DNA from: Emticicia sp. C21
GTDB lineage: Bacteria > Bacteroidota > Bacteroidia > Cytophagales > Spirosomataceae
Assembly: GCF_003418935.1 (NCBI RefSeq)
Contig: NZ_QVMT01000011.1
Span: forward strand, 62,353 to 126,352
Length of the DNA stretch: 64,000 nucleotides
Direction: 5' to 3'
Positions 36,978-46,732 of this stretch are shown one piece after another. The notes below the pieces were generated by a model. The model was given only the letters and a program-made list of their open reading frames with translations, ran no database searches and was not told the DNA's origin. The position numbers were made by a program, and so were the translations under genes. Each line of letters starts with the position of its first letter. Position 1 is the first letter of the stretch.

Positions 36978-38858
36978 ATGAATAAATTTAAGAAAATATT
37001 AACTGCGGCTGTTATAGCGGGATTTGCTGTAACAAGTTGTAATGATGATTTTGTAAATACCAGTCCGCTTGACCAAGTATCAGAATCTGCTGTTTGGTCA
37101 GATGCAGCCTTGGCTGAGGCTTTCGTAACTGAACTTTACGCAAGTTTGCACATGGGCGGATTCAGTGAAGAAATGCAGGCATCTTTAACCGACGAAGCCT
37201 CTTTTACTCACCCGGGTCGTGGTATCACTACAATTACAGAAGCACGTTCAAATCCGGCTGATATAGGTTGGGGAAATGGTACTAACACTACAGGTAACAA
37301 TCGCAGTGCAAGTTGGGGCCAGATGTATATCCGTATCAGAGCTTGTAACCTTGCATTGGCAAATCTTGAAAAGGTTTCGTTTACAAATACTAACAAAATA
37401 GTAGAGCGCCTGAAAGGAGAAGCCACATTTATGCGTGCGTATCTTTATCATCAATTGGTTCGTAACTACGGTGGAGTACCATTGGTTGATCGTCCATATG
37501 CTTTAGGTGAAGCTGACTATCTGGCGCCACGTAATACGATGGAGGAATGTATCAACTTTATCGTAAAAGATTGTGACCAGGCTGCTACGTTGTTGAATGG
37601 TGTAACTATGGCTAATGGACGAGCTTCTAAAGCAGCAGCCTTAGCACTTAAAGCACGTATTTTAACATATGCAGCCAGCGATTTGTATGATGTAAATACT
37701 GCCAAAGCAAAATCTACTGTAATGGCGGCATTCAGCAAACCAGAAGTACTTGCTATTGCAAGCGGTAGCCGTGCTGAACGTTGGACAAAAGCTAAAGCGG
37801 CTGCCAAAGCTGTACTAGACTTACCAGGTTATGGGCATGCATTGAATTTATCTGCTCCTGCAACCAAAGAAGAAGGTACTGCCAATTATATGAACATCTC
37901 GCTTTCTAGAAATGGCGGTGAGAAAGAAATGCTTTTTGGTCGATATTTCATTAATGCAAAGCAGGAAGACGGCGGACGCCAAGGCTTGTTTAACGGCCCT
38001 AATGGTTACCACAACTGGGCAGGTAATGCACCTATCCAACACTATGTTGATGATTTCGAAATGATGGATGGTACCAAATTCAACTGGCAAAATCCACAAC
38101 ATGCCAGTCAGCCTTATGTAAATCGTGACCCACGTTTCTATGCGTCGATTTTATATGATGGTGCCCCTTGGAAACCACGTACAGCTGACGTTGCAGCTAA
38201 AGACCCAGCTAACCAGATCCAAACCGGGCAATATGAATTAAGCAGTGGTTCAGGTAAAGTAGCTTACTTTGGTTTAGATACACGTAAGAGTACGGTTGAA
38301 GACTGGAATGGAAGCTATACTGGTTATTATACCCGCAAATTCATTGACCCAAGTCCTGCTATAGTTGACCAAAATACATGGCAACAAGTACCTTGGCCTG
38401 CTTTACGCTTTACAGAAGCAGTATTTAACTATGCAGAAGCTTGTATAGAGTTGGGTGAAGACGCAGAAGCGCGTACCTGGTTGAACAAAATCCGTTTCCG
38501 TTCGGGTATGCCTGCGTTAACAGAGTCAGGCGATGCACTTCGTCAACGTTATCGTAACGAACGTCGTATCGAGATGGCATTTGAAGAGCAACGTTATTAC
38601 GATGCCCGCCGTTGGATGATTGCACCAACAACGCTGGGAAGAAAAGCCAACATTATTAGTATAACAGGTACATTGAAACCAGGTAAAACGGTTACATTAT
38701 ACAAATACGATCCTGAAAATTATAATTATGAGTATAAAGTAACTGATCTTGATCCGGGGAAAGAAAACCGTACATGGTTAGATAAAATGTATTTCTTACC
38801 TATCCATCGCGATGAAATGAACCGTAATAAGAATTTAGTACAGAATCCTGGATACTAA
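36978..38858 (+). CDS. SusD/RagB-family glycan-binding lipoprotein, locus 2
   Basis: A 626-residue lipoprotein with lipobox cysteine C21 (FAVTSC), SusD-like N-terminal TPR region (EATFMRAYLYHQLVRNYGGV) and RagB/SusD C-terminal domain (RYRNERRIEMAFEEQRYYDA, PIHRDEMNRNKNLVQNPGY). It is longer than the locus 1 SusD. A hairpin terminator lies between it and the next gene, so expression of the enzymes behind it may be lower than that of susC/susD. Confidence 0.95.
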   Translation: MNKFKKILTAAVIAGFAVTSCNDDFVNTSPLDQVSESAVWSDAALAEAFVTELYASLHMGGFSEEMQASLTDEASFTHPGRGITTITEARSNPADIGWGNGTNTTGNNRSASWGQMYIRIRACNLALANLEKVSFTNTNKIVERLKGEATFMRAYLYHQLVRNYGGVPLVDRPYALGEADYLAPRNTMEECINFIVKDCDQAATLLNGVTMANGRASKAAALALKARILTYAASDLYDVNTAKAKSTVMAAFSKPEVLAIASGSRAERWTKAKAAAKAVLDLPGYGHALNLSAPATKEEGTANYMNISLSRNGGEKEMLFGRYFINAKQEDGGRQGLFNGPNGYHNWAGNAPIQHYVDDFEMMDGTKFNWQNPQHASQPYVNRDPRFYASILYDGAPWKPRTADVAAKDPANQIQTGQYELSSGSGKVAYFGLDTRKSTVEDWNGSYTGYYTRKFIDPSPAIVDQNTWQQVPWPALRFTEAVFNYAEACIELGEDAEARTWLNKIRFRSGMPALTESGDALRQRYRNERRIEMAFEEQRYYDARRWMIAPTTLGRKANIISITGTLKPGKTVTLYKYDPENYNYEYKVTDLDPGKENRTWLDKMYFLPIHRDEMNRNKNLVQNPGY

Positions 38859-38874
38859 TTCGTATGTTAATAAA

Positions 38875-38921
38875 TTGGGTAGTTGAGTGCCTTACAGGTA
38901 CCCAACTACCCAAAATTTTTG
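38875..38921 (+). terminator. Terminator or attenuator after susD, locus 2
   Basis: TTGGGTAGTTG (38875-38885) pairs with CAACTACCCAA (38903-38913), with inner GTGCCT/AGGTAC pairing, followed by AAATTTTTG. It lies between susD and the FG-GAP gene and may terminate most susCD transcripts. Confidence 0.75.
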
Positions 38922-38945
38922 TTATTGAAGCCTAATACCTATCCG

Positions 38946-41900
38946 ATGAAATCCCTAAACCTCGTTGCACTAAACCTATTATTGTTTTTACTGGCCTGCC
39001 AAAGCGAAAAGAAATCTGCTGAAAATCCTACCGATAAAACATCAAATGAGCCTCAGCTTTTTACACTTTTAGCTCCTGAAAAAACACATATTGATTTTCA
39101 GAACATCATTAATGAAGGGTTGAATACTAATGTGTTGATGTATGAATATTTTTACAATGGGGGTGGTGTAGCCTTAGGGGATGTAAACAGCGATGGTTTA
39201 GATGATATTTATTTCACGAGCAATATGCAGTCCAATCACCTTTATCTCAATAAAGGTTCAATGGTTTTTGAAGATATAACCACCACTGCAGGGGTTTCAG
39301 GACGAGAAGGCCCTTGGAAAACCGGAACAACGATGGCGGATGTGAACGGAGACGGCTTATTAGATATTTATGTTTGCTATTCAGGTAATTTATTGCCTGA
39401 AAAACGTACTAACCAATTATTTATTAATCAGGGGAAAAATGCCAGTGGCATTCCCACATTTATAGAAAAGGCCCATGACTACGGTTTAGACAGCCCTGCA
39501 ACCAGCACACAAGCAGCCTTTTTTGATTATGACAAAGACGGAGATTTAGATATGTTTTTACTAAACCATAATCCTAAATCTTTACCGGTACTAGACGAAG
39601 CCACAACTGCTCAGATTTTAAAAAAAGAAGATCCCGAAAATGGTATGCGTTTTTTCAGACATGACAAAGGAAAAAACGGAGAGCCTATCTTCAAAGATAT
39701 TACCAAACAGGCAGGCCTATTAAGCTCTGCACTATCGTACGGGCTAGGAATAGCTATCGCCGATTATAATAATGATGGCTGGCAAGATATGTACGTTTCA
39801 AACGATTATACTATCCCGGATTTTCTCTATATCAATAATAAAAAAGGCGGCTTTATCAATCAAATCAGTGAGGCAGTAGGCCATTTTTCTCACTTCTCAA
39901 TGGGTAGCGATGCCGCTGATATTAATAACGATGCACTGACAGATATTTTTACGCTTGATATGTTACCGGAAAGCAATCAGCGACAAAAACTATTGATGGC
40001 ACCCGACAATTACGAAAAGTTTGATTTCAACATAAAAGTAGGTTTTGGCCATCAATATATGCGTAATATGTTGCAATTGAATCAGGGAGTTTTGAATAAC
40101 AGTTCAACAACTAAATATCCTCAATTTTCAGAAATTGGGCAATTATCTGGTATTTCTAACACTGATTGGAGTTGGAGCGCACTCTTTGCTGATTATGATA
40201 ACGATGGATGGAAAGACCTTTATATAACCAATGGTTATTTGCGTGATTATACCAATATGGATTTTCTGAAATATATGAGCGATTATATTCAGAATAATCA
40301 GGCAAATATTCAACGCCAGAATGTACTCGATCTGGTCTTGAAAATCCCTTCATCAAACCTGACTAACTATATGTATAAGAATGGTCAGAATCTGCAATTT
40401 AAAAACGTAGTAAACAGTTGGGGTATGAACCATAATGCCAATAGTAATGGAGCTGCCTATTCTGATCTTGATAACGATGGTGATTTGGATTTAGTAGTGA
40501 GTAATATTAATCAAGCAGCTTTTATCTATCAGAATGATGCAGATAAACAGCTAAAAAATCATTATCTGAGAGTTAAACTCAATGGTGAGGGATTGAATAA
40601 ATTAGGAATAGGGGCAAAGGTATCCTTATATAAAAACGGAAAAGTGCAATACCTTGAACAAATGCCAACACGAGGTTATCAGTCAAGCGTATCACCTGTT
40701 TTACATTTTGGTTTAGGAAATGATACAGCCATTGATTCATTAAAAATAGTCTGGCTAAGTGGAAAACAACATATATTGACTAATATGGCTGTAGATAAAC
40801 TATTGGTTATTGAAGAGAAAGATGCCAAATCATCCAATCAGACAACACAAACGGAAGTACCATTATTCAAAGAAACCAGTGTAGATATCAAATATATAGC
40901 AGCAAGTAATACCATTAATGATTTTAAACAGCAAACATTATTAATAAATCCATTGTCCTTCAGCAGCCCTTGTATGACAAAAGCCGATGTAAATGGTGAT
41001 GGATTGGAAGATATTTTTATAGGTGGAGGCAGTGGACAGGCAGGAGCATTACATCTTCAGATAAAAGGAGGTAACTTTACCACTAAACTACAGCCCGCTT
41101 TCGAAGCTGATAAGCAAAACGAGGATGCTGATGCCATTTTCTTCGACGCTAATGGTGACACTTTCCCGGATTTGTATGTAGTAAGTGGAGGCTATGGAAG
41201 CATGATGACTGACGACCCAAAATTGCAAGACCGCTTGTATATTAACGACGGCACAGGCAACTTTACTAAGGCTACCGATGCTTTGCCGAAAATGTTAGTC
41301 AGCAAAAGTTGCGTAAGAGTAACTGACATAAATCTGGATGGTAAACCTGACCTATTTGTAGGGGGAAGAGTAATTCCAGGTCGTTATCCTGAAACACCAC
41401 AGAGTTATATTCTAATTAACCAGAGTAATGGCGGGAGAGCTCGATTCGTTGACCAGACGAATAGTATTGGCGAAGAAATCAAAAACATAGGTATGGTAAC
41501 TGACGCAGCCTGGTATGATTTGAACAATGATAAACAAGCTGAGCTCATAATAGTAGGAGATTGGATGCCTATTCAGGTATTTGCTTTAAATGGAGGTAAA
41601 TTAGCTAATGTAACTAATACTTATTTTGAGAAACAATATACCGGATTATGGAATAAGCTTCTGGTTGAGGATTTTAATAATGATGACAAAGCAGATTTGT
41701 TGGTTGGGAATTTAGGTTTGAACTCTCAGTTAAAAGCCAGTGAAAAAGAACCCGCTGAACTATTCTATAAAGATTTTGATGATAATGGTTCACTTGATCC
41801 AATTCTCTGTTTTTATATTCAAGGCAAAAGTTATCCTTATGTAACGCGTGATGAATTACTTGACCAGCTAAGTATTATGCGTACCCGTTTTCCTGATTAT

Positions 41901-42338
41901 AAAAGCTATGCTGATGCAAGTATAAAAGAAATTTTTACCAGTGAAGAATTAACCAATGCTAAAAAACTAACCATTAACACACTCAAAACGACTCTATTTT
42001 TAAGTGATACCAAAGGTAAGTTTCAAGAAAAAGGCTTGCCTTTGGAAGTGCAGTTTTCTCCGGTATTTGCTATGTCGGCAATTGATGCAGATGATGACGG
42101 AAAAAAAGATATTATACTGGCCGGAAACATTAATCGGGGGCGTTTGAGATTTGGTAGATATGATGCTAATTTTGGCCTTGTTTTAAAGGGAGATGGAACC
42201 GGACAATTCTCTACCCTTAAACAACAGCAGTCCGGATTAAATGTGAAAGGTGATGTAAGAAGCATACTTGCTGTGAATAATTTGTTACTTTTTGGTATAA
42301 ATCAGCAGGCATTGAAAACCTACACTTTTAAAAAGTAA
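38946..42338 (+). CDS. FG-GAP/VCBS-repeat lipoprotein with ASPIC/UnbV domain (CRTAC1-like)
   Basis: A 1130-residue surface lipoprotein with lipobox C18 (LLFLLAC). The protein carries many FG-GAP/VCBS blades with calcium-binding DxNxDGxxD loops (ALGDVNSDGLDDIYFTSN, MADVNGDGLLDIYV, AIADYNNDGWQDMYV, FADYDNDGWKDLYITNG), an ASPIC/UnbV domain at about 535-610, and a second FG-GAP block after it. I chose the ATG at 38946; an in-frame upstream start at 38883 would read through the terminator hairpin. Proteins of this kind are frequent behind SusC/SusD genes in Bacteroidota; function is unknown, with surface glycan or protein binding as the usual guess. The haloperoxidase-like gene follows after 33 bases. 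Confidence 0.88.
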   Translation: MKSLNLVALNLLLFLLACQSEKKSAENPTDKTSNEPQLFTLLAPEKTHIDFQNIINEGLNTNVLMYEYFYNGGGVALGDVNSDGLDDIYFTSNMQSNHLYLNKGSMVFEDITTTAGVSGREGPWKTGTTMADVNGDGLLDIYVCYSGNLLPEKRTNQLFINQGKNASGIPTFIEKAHDYGLDSPATSTQAAFFDYDKDGDLDMFLLNHNPKSLPVLDEATTAQILKKEDPENGMRFFRHDKGKNGEPIFKDITKQAGLLSSALSYGLGIAIADYNNDGWQDMYVSNDYTIPDFLYINNKKGGFINQISEAVGHFSHFSMGSDAADINNDALTDIFTLDMLPESNQRQKLLMAPDNYEKFDFNIKVGFGHQYMRNMLQLNQGVLNNSSTTKYPQFSEIGQLSGISNTDWSWSALFADYDNDGWKDLYITNGYLRDYTNMDFLKYMSDYIQNNQANIQRQNVLDLVLKIPSSNLTNYMYKNGQNLQFKNVVNSWGMNHNANSNGAAYSDLDNDGDLDLVVSNINQAAFIYQNDADKQLKNHYLRVKLNGEGLNKLGIGAKVSLYKNGKVQYLEQMPTRGYQSSVSPVLHFGLGNDTAIDSLKIVWLSGKQHILTNMAVDKLLVIEEKDAKSSNQTTQTEVPLFKETSVDIKYIAASNTINDFKQQTLLINPLSFSSPCMTKADVNGDGLEDIFIGGGSGQAGALHLQIKGGNFTTKLQPAFEADKQNEDADAIFFDANGDTFPDLYVVSGGYGSMMTDDPKLQDRLYINDGTGNFTKATDALPKMLVSKSCVRVTDINLDGKPDLFVGGRVIPGRYPETPQSYILINQSNGGRARFVDQTNSIGEEIKNIGMVTDAAWYDLNNDKQAELIIVGDWMPIQVFALNGGKLANVTNTYFEKQYTGLWNKLLVEDFNNDDKADLLVGNLGLNSQLKASEKEPAELFYKDFDDNGSLDPILCFYIQGKSYPYVTRDELLDQLSIMRTRFPDYKSYADASIKEIFTSEELTNAKKLTINTLKTTLFLSDTKGKFQEKGLPLEVQFSPVFAMSAIDADDDGKKDIILAGNINRGRLRFGRYDANFGLVLKGDGTGQFSTLKQQQSGLNVKGDVRSILAVNNLLLFGINQQALKTYTFKK

Positions 42339-42371
42339 TTAAAAAAGAAAACCTTAATACTATTCATCCCA

Positions 42372-43673
42372 ATGAGATTTGCATTACTAATATTAGTTTG
42401 TGCTTATATAACAATTGGTTGTACAAACAAAACTGAACAATTACCTAAACTTGATAGCAAGGAAATAAGTAACGTCATTAACCGAATGACCGACATCATG
42501 ATTCATGATGTATCAAATCCTCCTTTAGCATCACGATTCTTTTCTTATGCCTGTCTGGCAGGCTATGAAGTTGCTTCTCAAAACAACGATTCTATTCCTT
42601 CAATGGAAGGTAAACTGAATGGCTACCCAGATATAAAGAAACCTAAAGTTTCTGGTGCTTTTTCACCAGATGCAGCAGCTATTCTCGCCATGATGGAAAC
42701 CGCTAAGAAAATGCAGCCATCGGGAAAAATCCTAGGAGATTATGAGGAAAAATGGATAGATTCTTGTCAGACCCTTGGTTTTTCGCAGGAAGTGATGGAG
42801 AACTCATTAACCTATGCTCAAGACATCAGCAAGCAGATATTAGCCTATGCGAAAGCAGATAAATACAATAAAATCAGCAATTATCCACGCTATACACCTG
42901 GAGGTAAAGATGGTGATTGGTTTCCTACACCACCTGCTTATTTCCCTCCGGTTGAGCCTTATTTTCATACTGTCCGGTCTTTCACACTTGATTCTGCTAA
43001 TCAGTTTGATCCCATAAAACCTATTCCTTTTTCAACGGATAAGAAATCAGAATTTTATCAATTAATGCTAAACCTTTATAACGAGAAATTGTCAAAAGAG
43101 CATAGAGAGATAGCTGCTTTCTGGGATTGTAATCCCTTTGCTTTGCAAGATAACGGGCACCTGATGGTAGGTGTAAAAAAGATTTCTCCGGGTGCGCATT
43201 GGATGGGGATTGTTGGCATAGTGTGTAAACAAAAGAACCTGAGTCTTGCTAAAAGTTTGCAGATTCATACGGCAGTAGCTATAGGATTAATGGATGGTTT
43301 TATAGGCTGTTGGGGAGAGAAGTATCGGAGTAATCGTGTTCGTCCGGAAACGGCCATCAGAAAATACATTGACCCTAACTGGCGACCATTATTACAGACC
43401 CCTCCATTTCCTGAATACCTGAGTGGCCACTCAACGATTTCAACTACATCGGCCGTAATTCTGACACATTTTTTAGGTGATAATTTTGCTTATATAGATA
43501 CGGTTGAAAAACGATACGGCCTGCCGCCCCGCTCGTTTGCTTCGTTCAATGCTGCTGCTGAAGAGGCCGCTATTTCGCGGTTTTACGGAGGCATTCATTT
43601 TGTAGATGCGATTGAACATGGGCAAACACAAGGTACTAAAGTGGGTCAGCAAGTATTGAAACGATTGAATTAG
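42372..43673 (+). CDS. Vanadium-dependent haloperoxidase/PAP2-family lipoprotein
   Basis: A 433-residue lipoprotein (C17 in ITIGC) of the vanadium-haloperoxidase/acid phosphatase superfamily. The oxyanion-binding residues are all visible: K317 and R324 (KYRSNRVRP), the SGH triplet at 351-353 in YLSGHST, and R403 and H409 in ISRFYGGIHF. The same site binds vanadate in haloperoxidases and phosphate in PAP2 phosphatases, so oxidation of halides and phosphate-ester hydrolysis are both possible. It sits between the FG-GAP gene and the GMC oxidoreductase on one strand and belongs to the same operon as the former. Confidence 0.85.
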   Translation: MRFALLILVCAYITIGCTNKTEQLPKLDSKEISNVINRMTDIMIHDVSNPPLASRFFSYACLAGYEVASQNNDSIPSMEGKLNGYPDIKKPKVSGAFSPDAAAILAMMETAKKMQPSGKILGDYEEKWIDSCQTLGFSQEVMENSLTYAQDISKQILAYAKADKYNKISNYPRYTPGGKDGDWFPTPPAYFPPVEPYFHTVRSFTLDSANQFDPIKPIPFSTDKKSEFYQLMLNLYNEKLSKEHREIAAFWDCNPFALQDNGHLMVGVKKISPGAHWMGIVGIVCKQKNLSLAKSLQIHTAVAIGLMDGFIGCWGEKYRSNRVRPETAIRKYIDPNWRPLLQTPPFPEYLSGHSTISTTSAVILTHFLGDNFAYIDTVEKRYGLPPRSFASFNAAAEEAAISRFYGGIHFVDAIEHGQTQGTKVGQQVLKRLN

Positions 43674-43747
43674 AATATTTTTAGAAAAAGTATTGATTTT
43701 TTGACTGAAAATTAAAATATTTACATAGGAAATAACGTAATAAAGAC

Positions 43748-43757
43748 CTATTTAACC
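43748..43757 (+). promoter_or_regulatory. CTATTTAACC variant motif upstream of the GMC gene
   Basis: One-base variant of CTATTCAACC, 34 bases before the GMC oxidoreductase start, in a 118-base gap without other features. Confidence 0.3.
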
Positions 43758-43791
43758 TATTCAGATTTAGAACCCTAATAAGAATTTCCTG

Positions 43792-45504
43792 ATGTCGTAT
43801 TTGAATATTGACAGCATTAAAGAACGTACTTTCGATGCTATTGTGATTGGCTCTGGTATGAGTGGTGGTTGGGCAGCGAAAGACCTGACTGAAAAAGGAT
43901 TGAAAACCCTTGTTTTAGAACGTGGACGTAATATTGAACACGTTAAAGATTATCCTACTACTTTAAAGAATCCATGGGAGTTTGAACACTTAGGACAAGT
44001 GCCCAAGGCTGTTATCGAAGAATACAAAATCCCAAGCAGACATTATATTTTTAGTGAAAGTACCTTGCATTTTTTAGTAAAAGATGCAGAGCAAGAGTAT
44101 GTTCAGGAGCATCCTTTTGATTGGATGCGTGCTTATCAGGTAGGAGGGCGCTCGTTGTTGTGGGCAAGACAAACCCAACGCTGGAGCGATTTTGATTTTG
44201 AAGGCCCGGCTCGCGATGGTTATGCTACTGACTGGCCTATCAGATATGCCGACATTGCTCCTTGGTATAGTTACGTAGAAAAGTTTGCAGGGATTTCTGG
44301 TAACCGGGATGGTGTGCCTACTTTGCCGGATGGAGAGTTTTTACCGGCTCACGAAATGAGTTGTGTTGAAAAACACTTCAAACAACAAATGTCAATTCAT
44401 TATAAGGATAGATATGTTGTGATGGGCCGCGCGGCTCATTTGACACAGCCCAAAGATATTCATTATAAACAAGGCCGTGCTCAATGCCAGAACCGTGTCA
44501 TATGTGAGAGAGGATGCCCCTATGGAGGATATTTCAGCAGTGCATCTGCCACTATCCCTTGGGCCATGCGTACAGGCAAGCTTACACTTCGTCCGCATTC
44601 GGTGGTTCATTCGGTTATTTATGATGAGAAAAAGCAAAAGGCAGTTGGTGTGCGCATTGTAGATGCCAATACCAAAGAAATGATTGAGTATTATGCCCGA
44701 ATTATCTTTGTGAATGCTTCTACAGTCAATTCTAACCTGATTTTGCTGAACTCTATTTCTAATCGTTTTCCGAATGGATTAGGAAATGATAATGGCATTT
44801 TAGGGAAATACATGGCATTCCATACTTTCAGGGGTAGAATTACTGCCGAATATGATGGATTGCTGGATTCAACGACTGAGGGCAAACGCCCGAATAGCAG
44901 TTATGTGCCTCGTTTCCGGAATGTATATAAGCAGGAAACCGACTTTTTGAGAGGGTATGCCGCAGGTTTCAGCACTTCGCGTGGTTTGGTACCAAGTGGT
45001 ACAGGTATTGGTGAAGATTTGAAAAGCCAGTTGATGCAACCAAAATTGGGACTTTGGCAAATAAACTCCCACATGATGGGTGAAACGATTCCTAAGGAAG
45101 TAAGCCGGGTTTGGTTAGATAAAGATTTAAAAGATAAGTACGGTATTCCGCAGTTGCATGTGTCGGTTCAGTATGATGATAATGACGATAAGATGCTGAA
45201 AGATTTCTGGGAACAGTTTTCAGAAATGTATTCAAAAGCAGGATTCAAAAATATTCAGACATCTGATACCAAAAGAAATCCAGGTAGTGAAAACCACGAA
45301 ATGGGTGGTGTAAGAATGGGAAAAGACCCTAAAACTTCTATGCTAAATAAATGGAACCAGATGCACAATTGCAAAAATGTATTTGTGACAGATGGGGCCT
45401 GTATGCCTTCTACTTCAACTCAAAATCCTTCATTAACTTATATGGCACTCACTGCCCGTGCAGTTGACCACGCCATTAAAGAAATGAAAGCTCAACGATT
45501 GTAA
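43792..45504 (+). CDS. GMC-family FAD-dependent oxidoreductase
   Basis: A 570-residue cytoplasm-type or twin-arginine-free flavoprotein. The dinucleotide-binding motif GSGMSGG is at 20-26. The C-terminal GMC domain shows the HEMGGVRMGKDP region, then VFVTDGACMPSTSTQNPSLT. A cysteine cluster (CQNRVICERGCPYGG) is typical of the Bacteroidota branch that oxidises sugars, often paired with a gluconate 2-dehydrogenase subunit 3-like protein; no such partner is present here. No signal peptide is visible. A remnant of a second copy of this gene lies at 46733-46768, showing that the GMC plus glycosidase pair was once duplicated. Confidence 0.9.
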   Translation: MSYLNIDSIKERTFDAIVIGSGMSGGWAAKDLTEKGLKTLVLERGRNIEHVKDYPTTLKNPWEFEHLGQVPKAVIEEYKIPSRHYIFSESTLHFLVKDAEQEYVQEHPFDWMRAYQVGGRSLLWARQTQRWSDFDFEGPARDGYATDWPIRYADIAPWYSYVEKFAGISGNRDGVPTLPDGEFLPAHEMSCVEKHFKQQMSIHYKDRYVVMGRAAHLTQPKDIHYKQGRAQCQNRVICERGCPYGGYFSSASATIPWAMRTGKLTLRPHSVVHSVIYDEKKQKAVGVRIVDANTKEMIEYYARIIFVNASTVNSNLILLNSISNRFPNGLGNDNGILGKYMAFHTFRGRITAEYDGLLDSTTEGKRPNSSYVPRFRNVYKQETDFLRGYAAGFSTSRGLVPSGTGIGEDLKSQLMQPKLGLWQINSHMMGETIPKEVSRVWLDKDLKDKYGIPQLHVSVQYDDNDDKMLKDFWEQFSEMYSKAGFKNIQTSDTKRNPGSENHEMGGVRMGKDPKTSMLNKWNQMHNCKNVFVTDGACMPSTSTQNPSLTYMALTARAVDHAIKEMKAQRL

Positions 45505-45548
45505 TTTTAACCAAACATTTATATAACCTAAATAATTATTCGTTTGTC

Positions 45549-46616
45549 ATGAGAAAAAACTTTTTGACACCTTTTTTCTCTGCCTCATACTTTGCTGATG
45601 CGCGAAGATGGACAGTAGAAAAAGCTAATGCCTGGTATGCTAAACAACCCCAGTTTGTAGGTGTAAACTTTATTCCGAGTACTGCTATTAATGAGCTGGA
45701 AATGTGGCAGGCTGATACCTTTGATCCTGAAACTATTGACAGAGAATTAGGTTGGGCAGAAGACCTTGGAATGAACATTATAAGAGTGTATCTACATAAT
45801 ATTCCTTATGATACCGACAAAAAGGGTTTTATCAGTCGCATTAATCAATTTTTGGAAATTGCAGATAAGCATCATATAAAAGTGATTTTTGTTTTGTTTG
45901 ACTCCTGCTGGAATGATAATCCGGTGGCAGGCAAGCAAATAGAACCTATTCCGGGTAAACATAACTCGGGTTGGGTAAGATGTCCGGGCACTAAAATGTT
46001 GTTTGATTCAAGAACGTGGGGTAGCCTGGAAGCCTACACTAAAGGCATTGTCAGCACTTTTGCCGAGGATGAAAGAGTGGTCATGTGGGATGTTTACAAT
46101 GAGCCTAGTAATTCGGGCTATAACGATGCAGTAATGCCTCTGTTGAAAAAGGCATTTGAGTGGGCGAGAGCTGCCAAACCTTCGCAACCTTTAACTGCTG
46201 GCTGGTGGGATGACCACGATATGAGTAATGAATTTATGTTTGCTAATTCAGATATTATTACTTTTCATAATTATAAAGACCCGCAGAATCTGGAGGCACA
46301 GATTATAGAATTGCAAAAAAAATATAAGAGACCTGTGATTTGTACCGAATATATGGCACGAAAACATGATAGCACTTTCGAAGACTGTTTGCCTATATTA
46401 GCTAAGTACAATGTAGGAGCCATTAACTGGGGCTTAGTGAAGGGTAAATCAAATACTATTTATGCTTGGGACGAACTTTGGCCTGAGGGAGATGAACCGG
46501 ACTTATGGTTTCATGATATTTTCAGACCTGATGGTTCTGTCTACAAACAAAGTGAAGTAGATGCCATCAGAAAGGTTACGAAAAAGGCTGCGGAAAAAGT
46601 AGAAGAGTTAGTTTAA
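45549..46616 (+). CDS. GH5-like glycoside hydrolase, copy 1 (altered signal peptide)
   Basis: A 355-residue (beta/alpha)8-barrel glycosidase of the cellulase-like clan. The acid/base is E185 in VYNEPSNS and the nucleophile is E267 in CTEYMAR. It is nearly identical in sequence to copy 2 and numbered the same up to the C-terminus, which has a short extension here (AAEKVEELV). The N-terminus is odd: MRKNFLTPFFSASYFADA is much less hydrophobic than the clean signal peptide of copy 2 at the same positions, though an ADA cleavage site remains. Export may be impaired. The gene starts 44 bases after the GMC stop and ends in a terminator. Such proteins are commonly labelled 1,4-beta-xylanase, without proof. 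Confidence 0.85.
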   Translation: MRKNFLTPFFSASYFADARRWTVEKANAWYAKQPQFVGVNFIPSTAINELEMWQADTFDPETIDRELGWAEDLGMNIIRVYLHNIPYDTDKKGFISRINQFLEIADKHHIKVIFVLFDSCWNDNPVAGKQIEPIPGKHNSGWVRCPGTKMLFDSRTWGSLEAYTKGIVSTFAEDERVVMWDVYNEPSNSGYNDAVMPLLKKAFEWARAAKPSQPLTAGWWDDHDMSNEFMFANSDIITFHNYKDPQNLEAQIIELQKKYKRPVICTEYMARKHDSTFEDCLPILAKYNVGAINWGLVKGKSNTIYAWDELWPEGDEPDLWFHDIFRPDGSVYKQSEVDAIRKVTKKAAEKVEELV

Positions 46617-46631
46617 ATTCAGATTAATTTG

Positions 46632-46669
46632 ACAGGGTATTACAAAGTATTAATTTTGTAATACCCTGT
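46632..46669 (+). terminator. Terminator after GH5-like copy 1
   Basis: Perfect 15-bp stem (46632-46646 with 46655-46669) with an 8-base loop, 15 bases after the stop codon. No long T run follows, but stem strength is high. Confidence 0.7.
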
Positions 46670-46732
46670 GTAATATTAACCCCTAGTCATTTTACCTGAC
46701 CTACTATTTGCACTCTTTCCCAAAGAGTTTAT

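Noticed and set aside
38883-38945. Longer FG-GAP protein starting inside the terminator
   Set aside because: The added part covers the terminator hairpin; the ATG at 38946 gives a correct lipoprotein signal.
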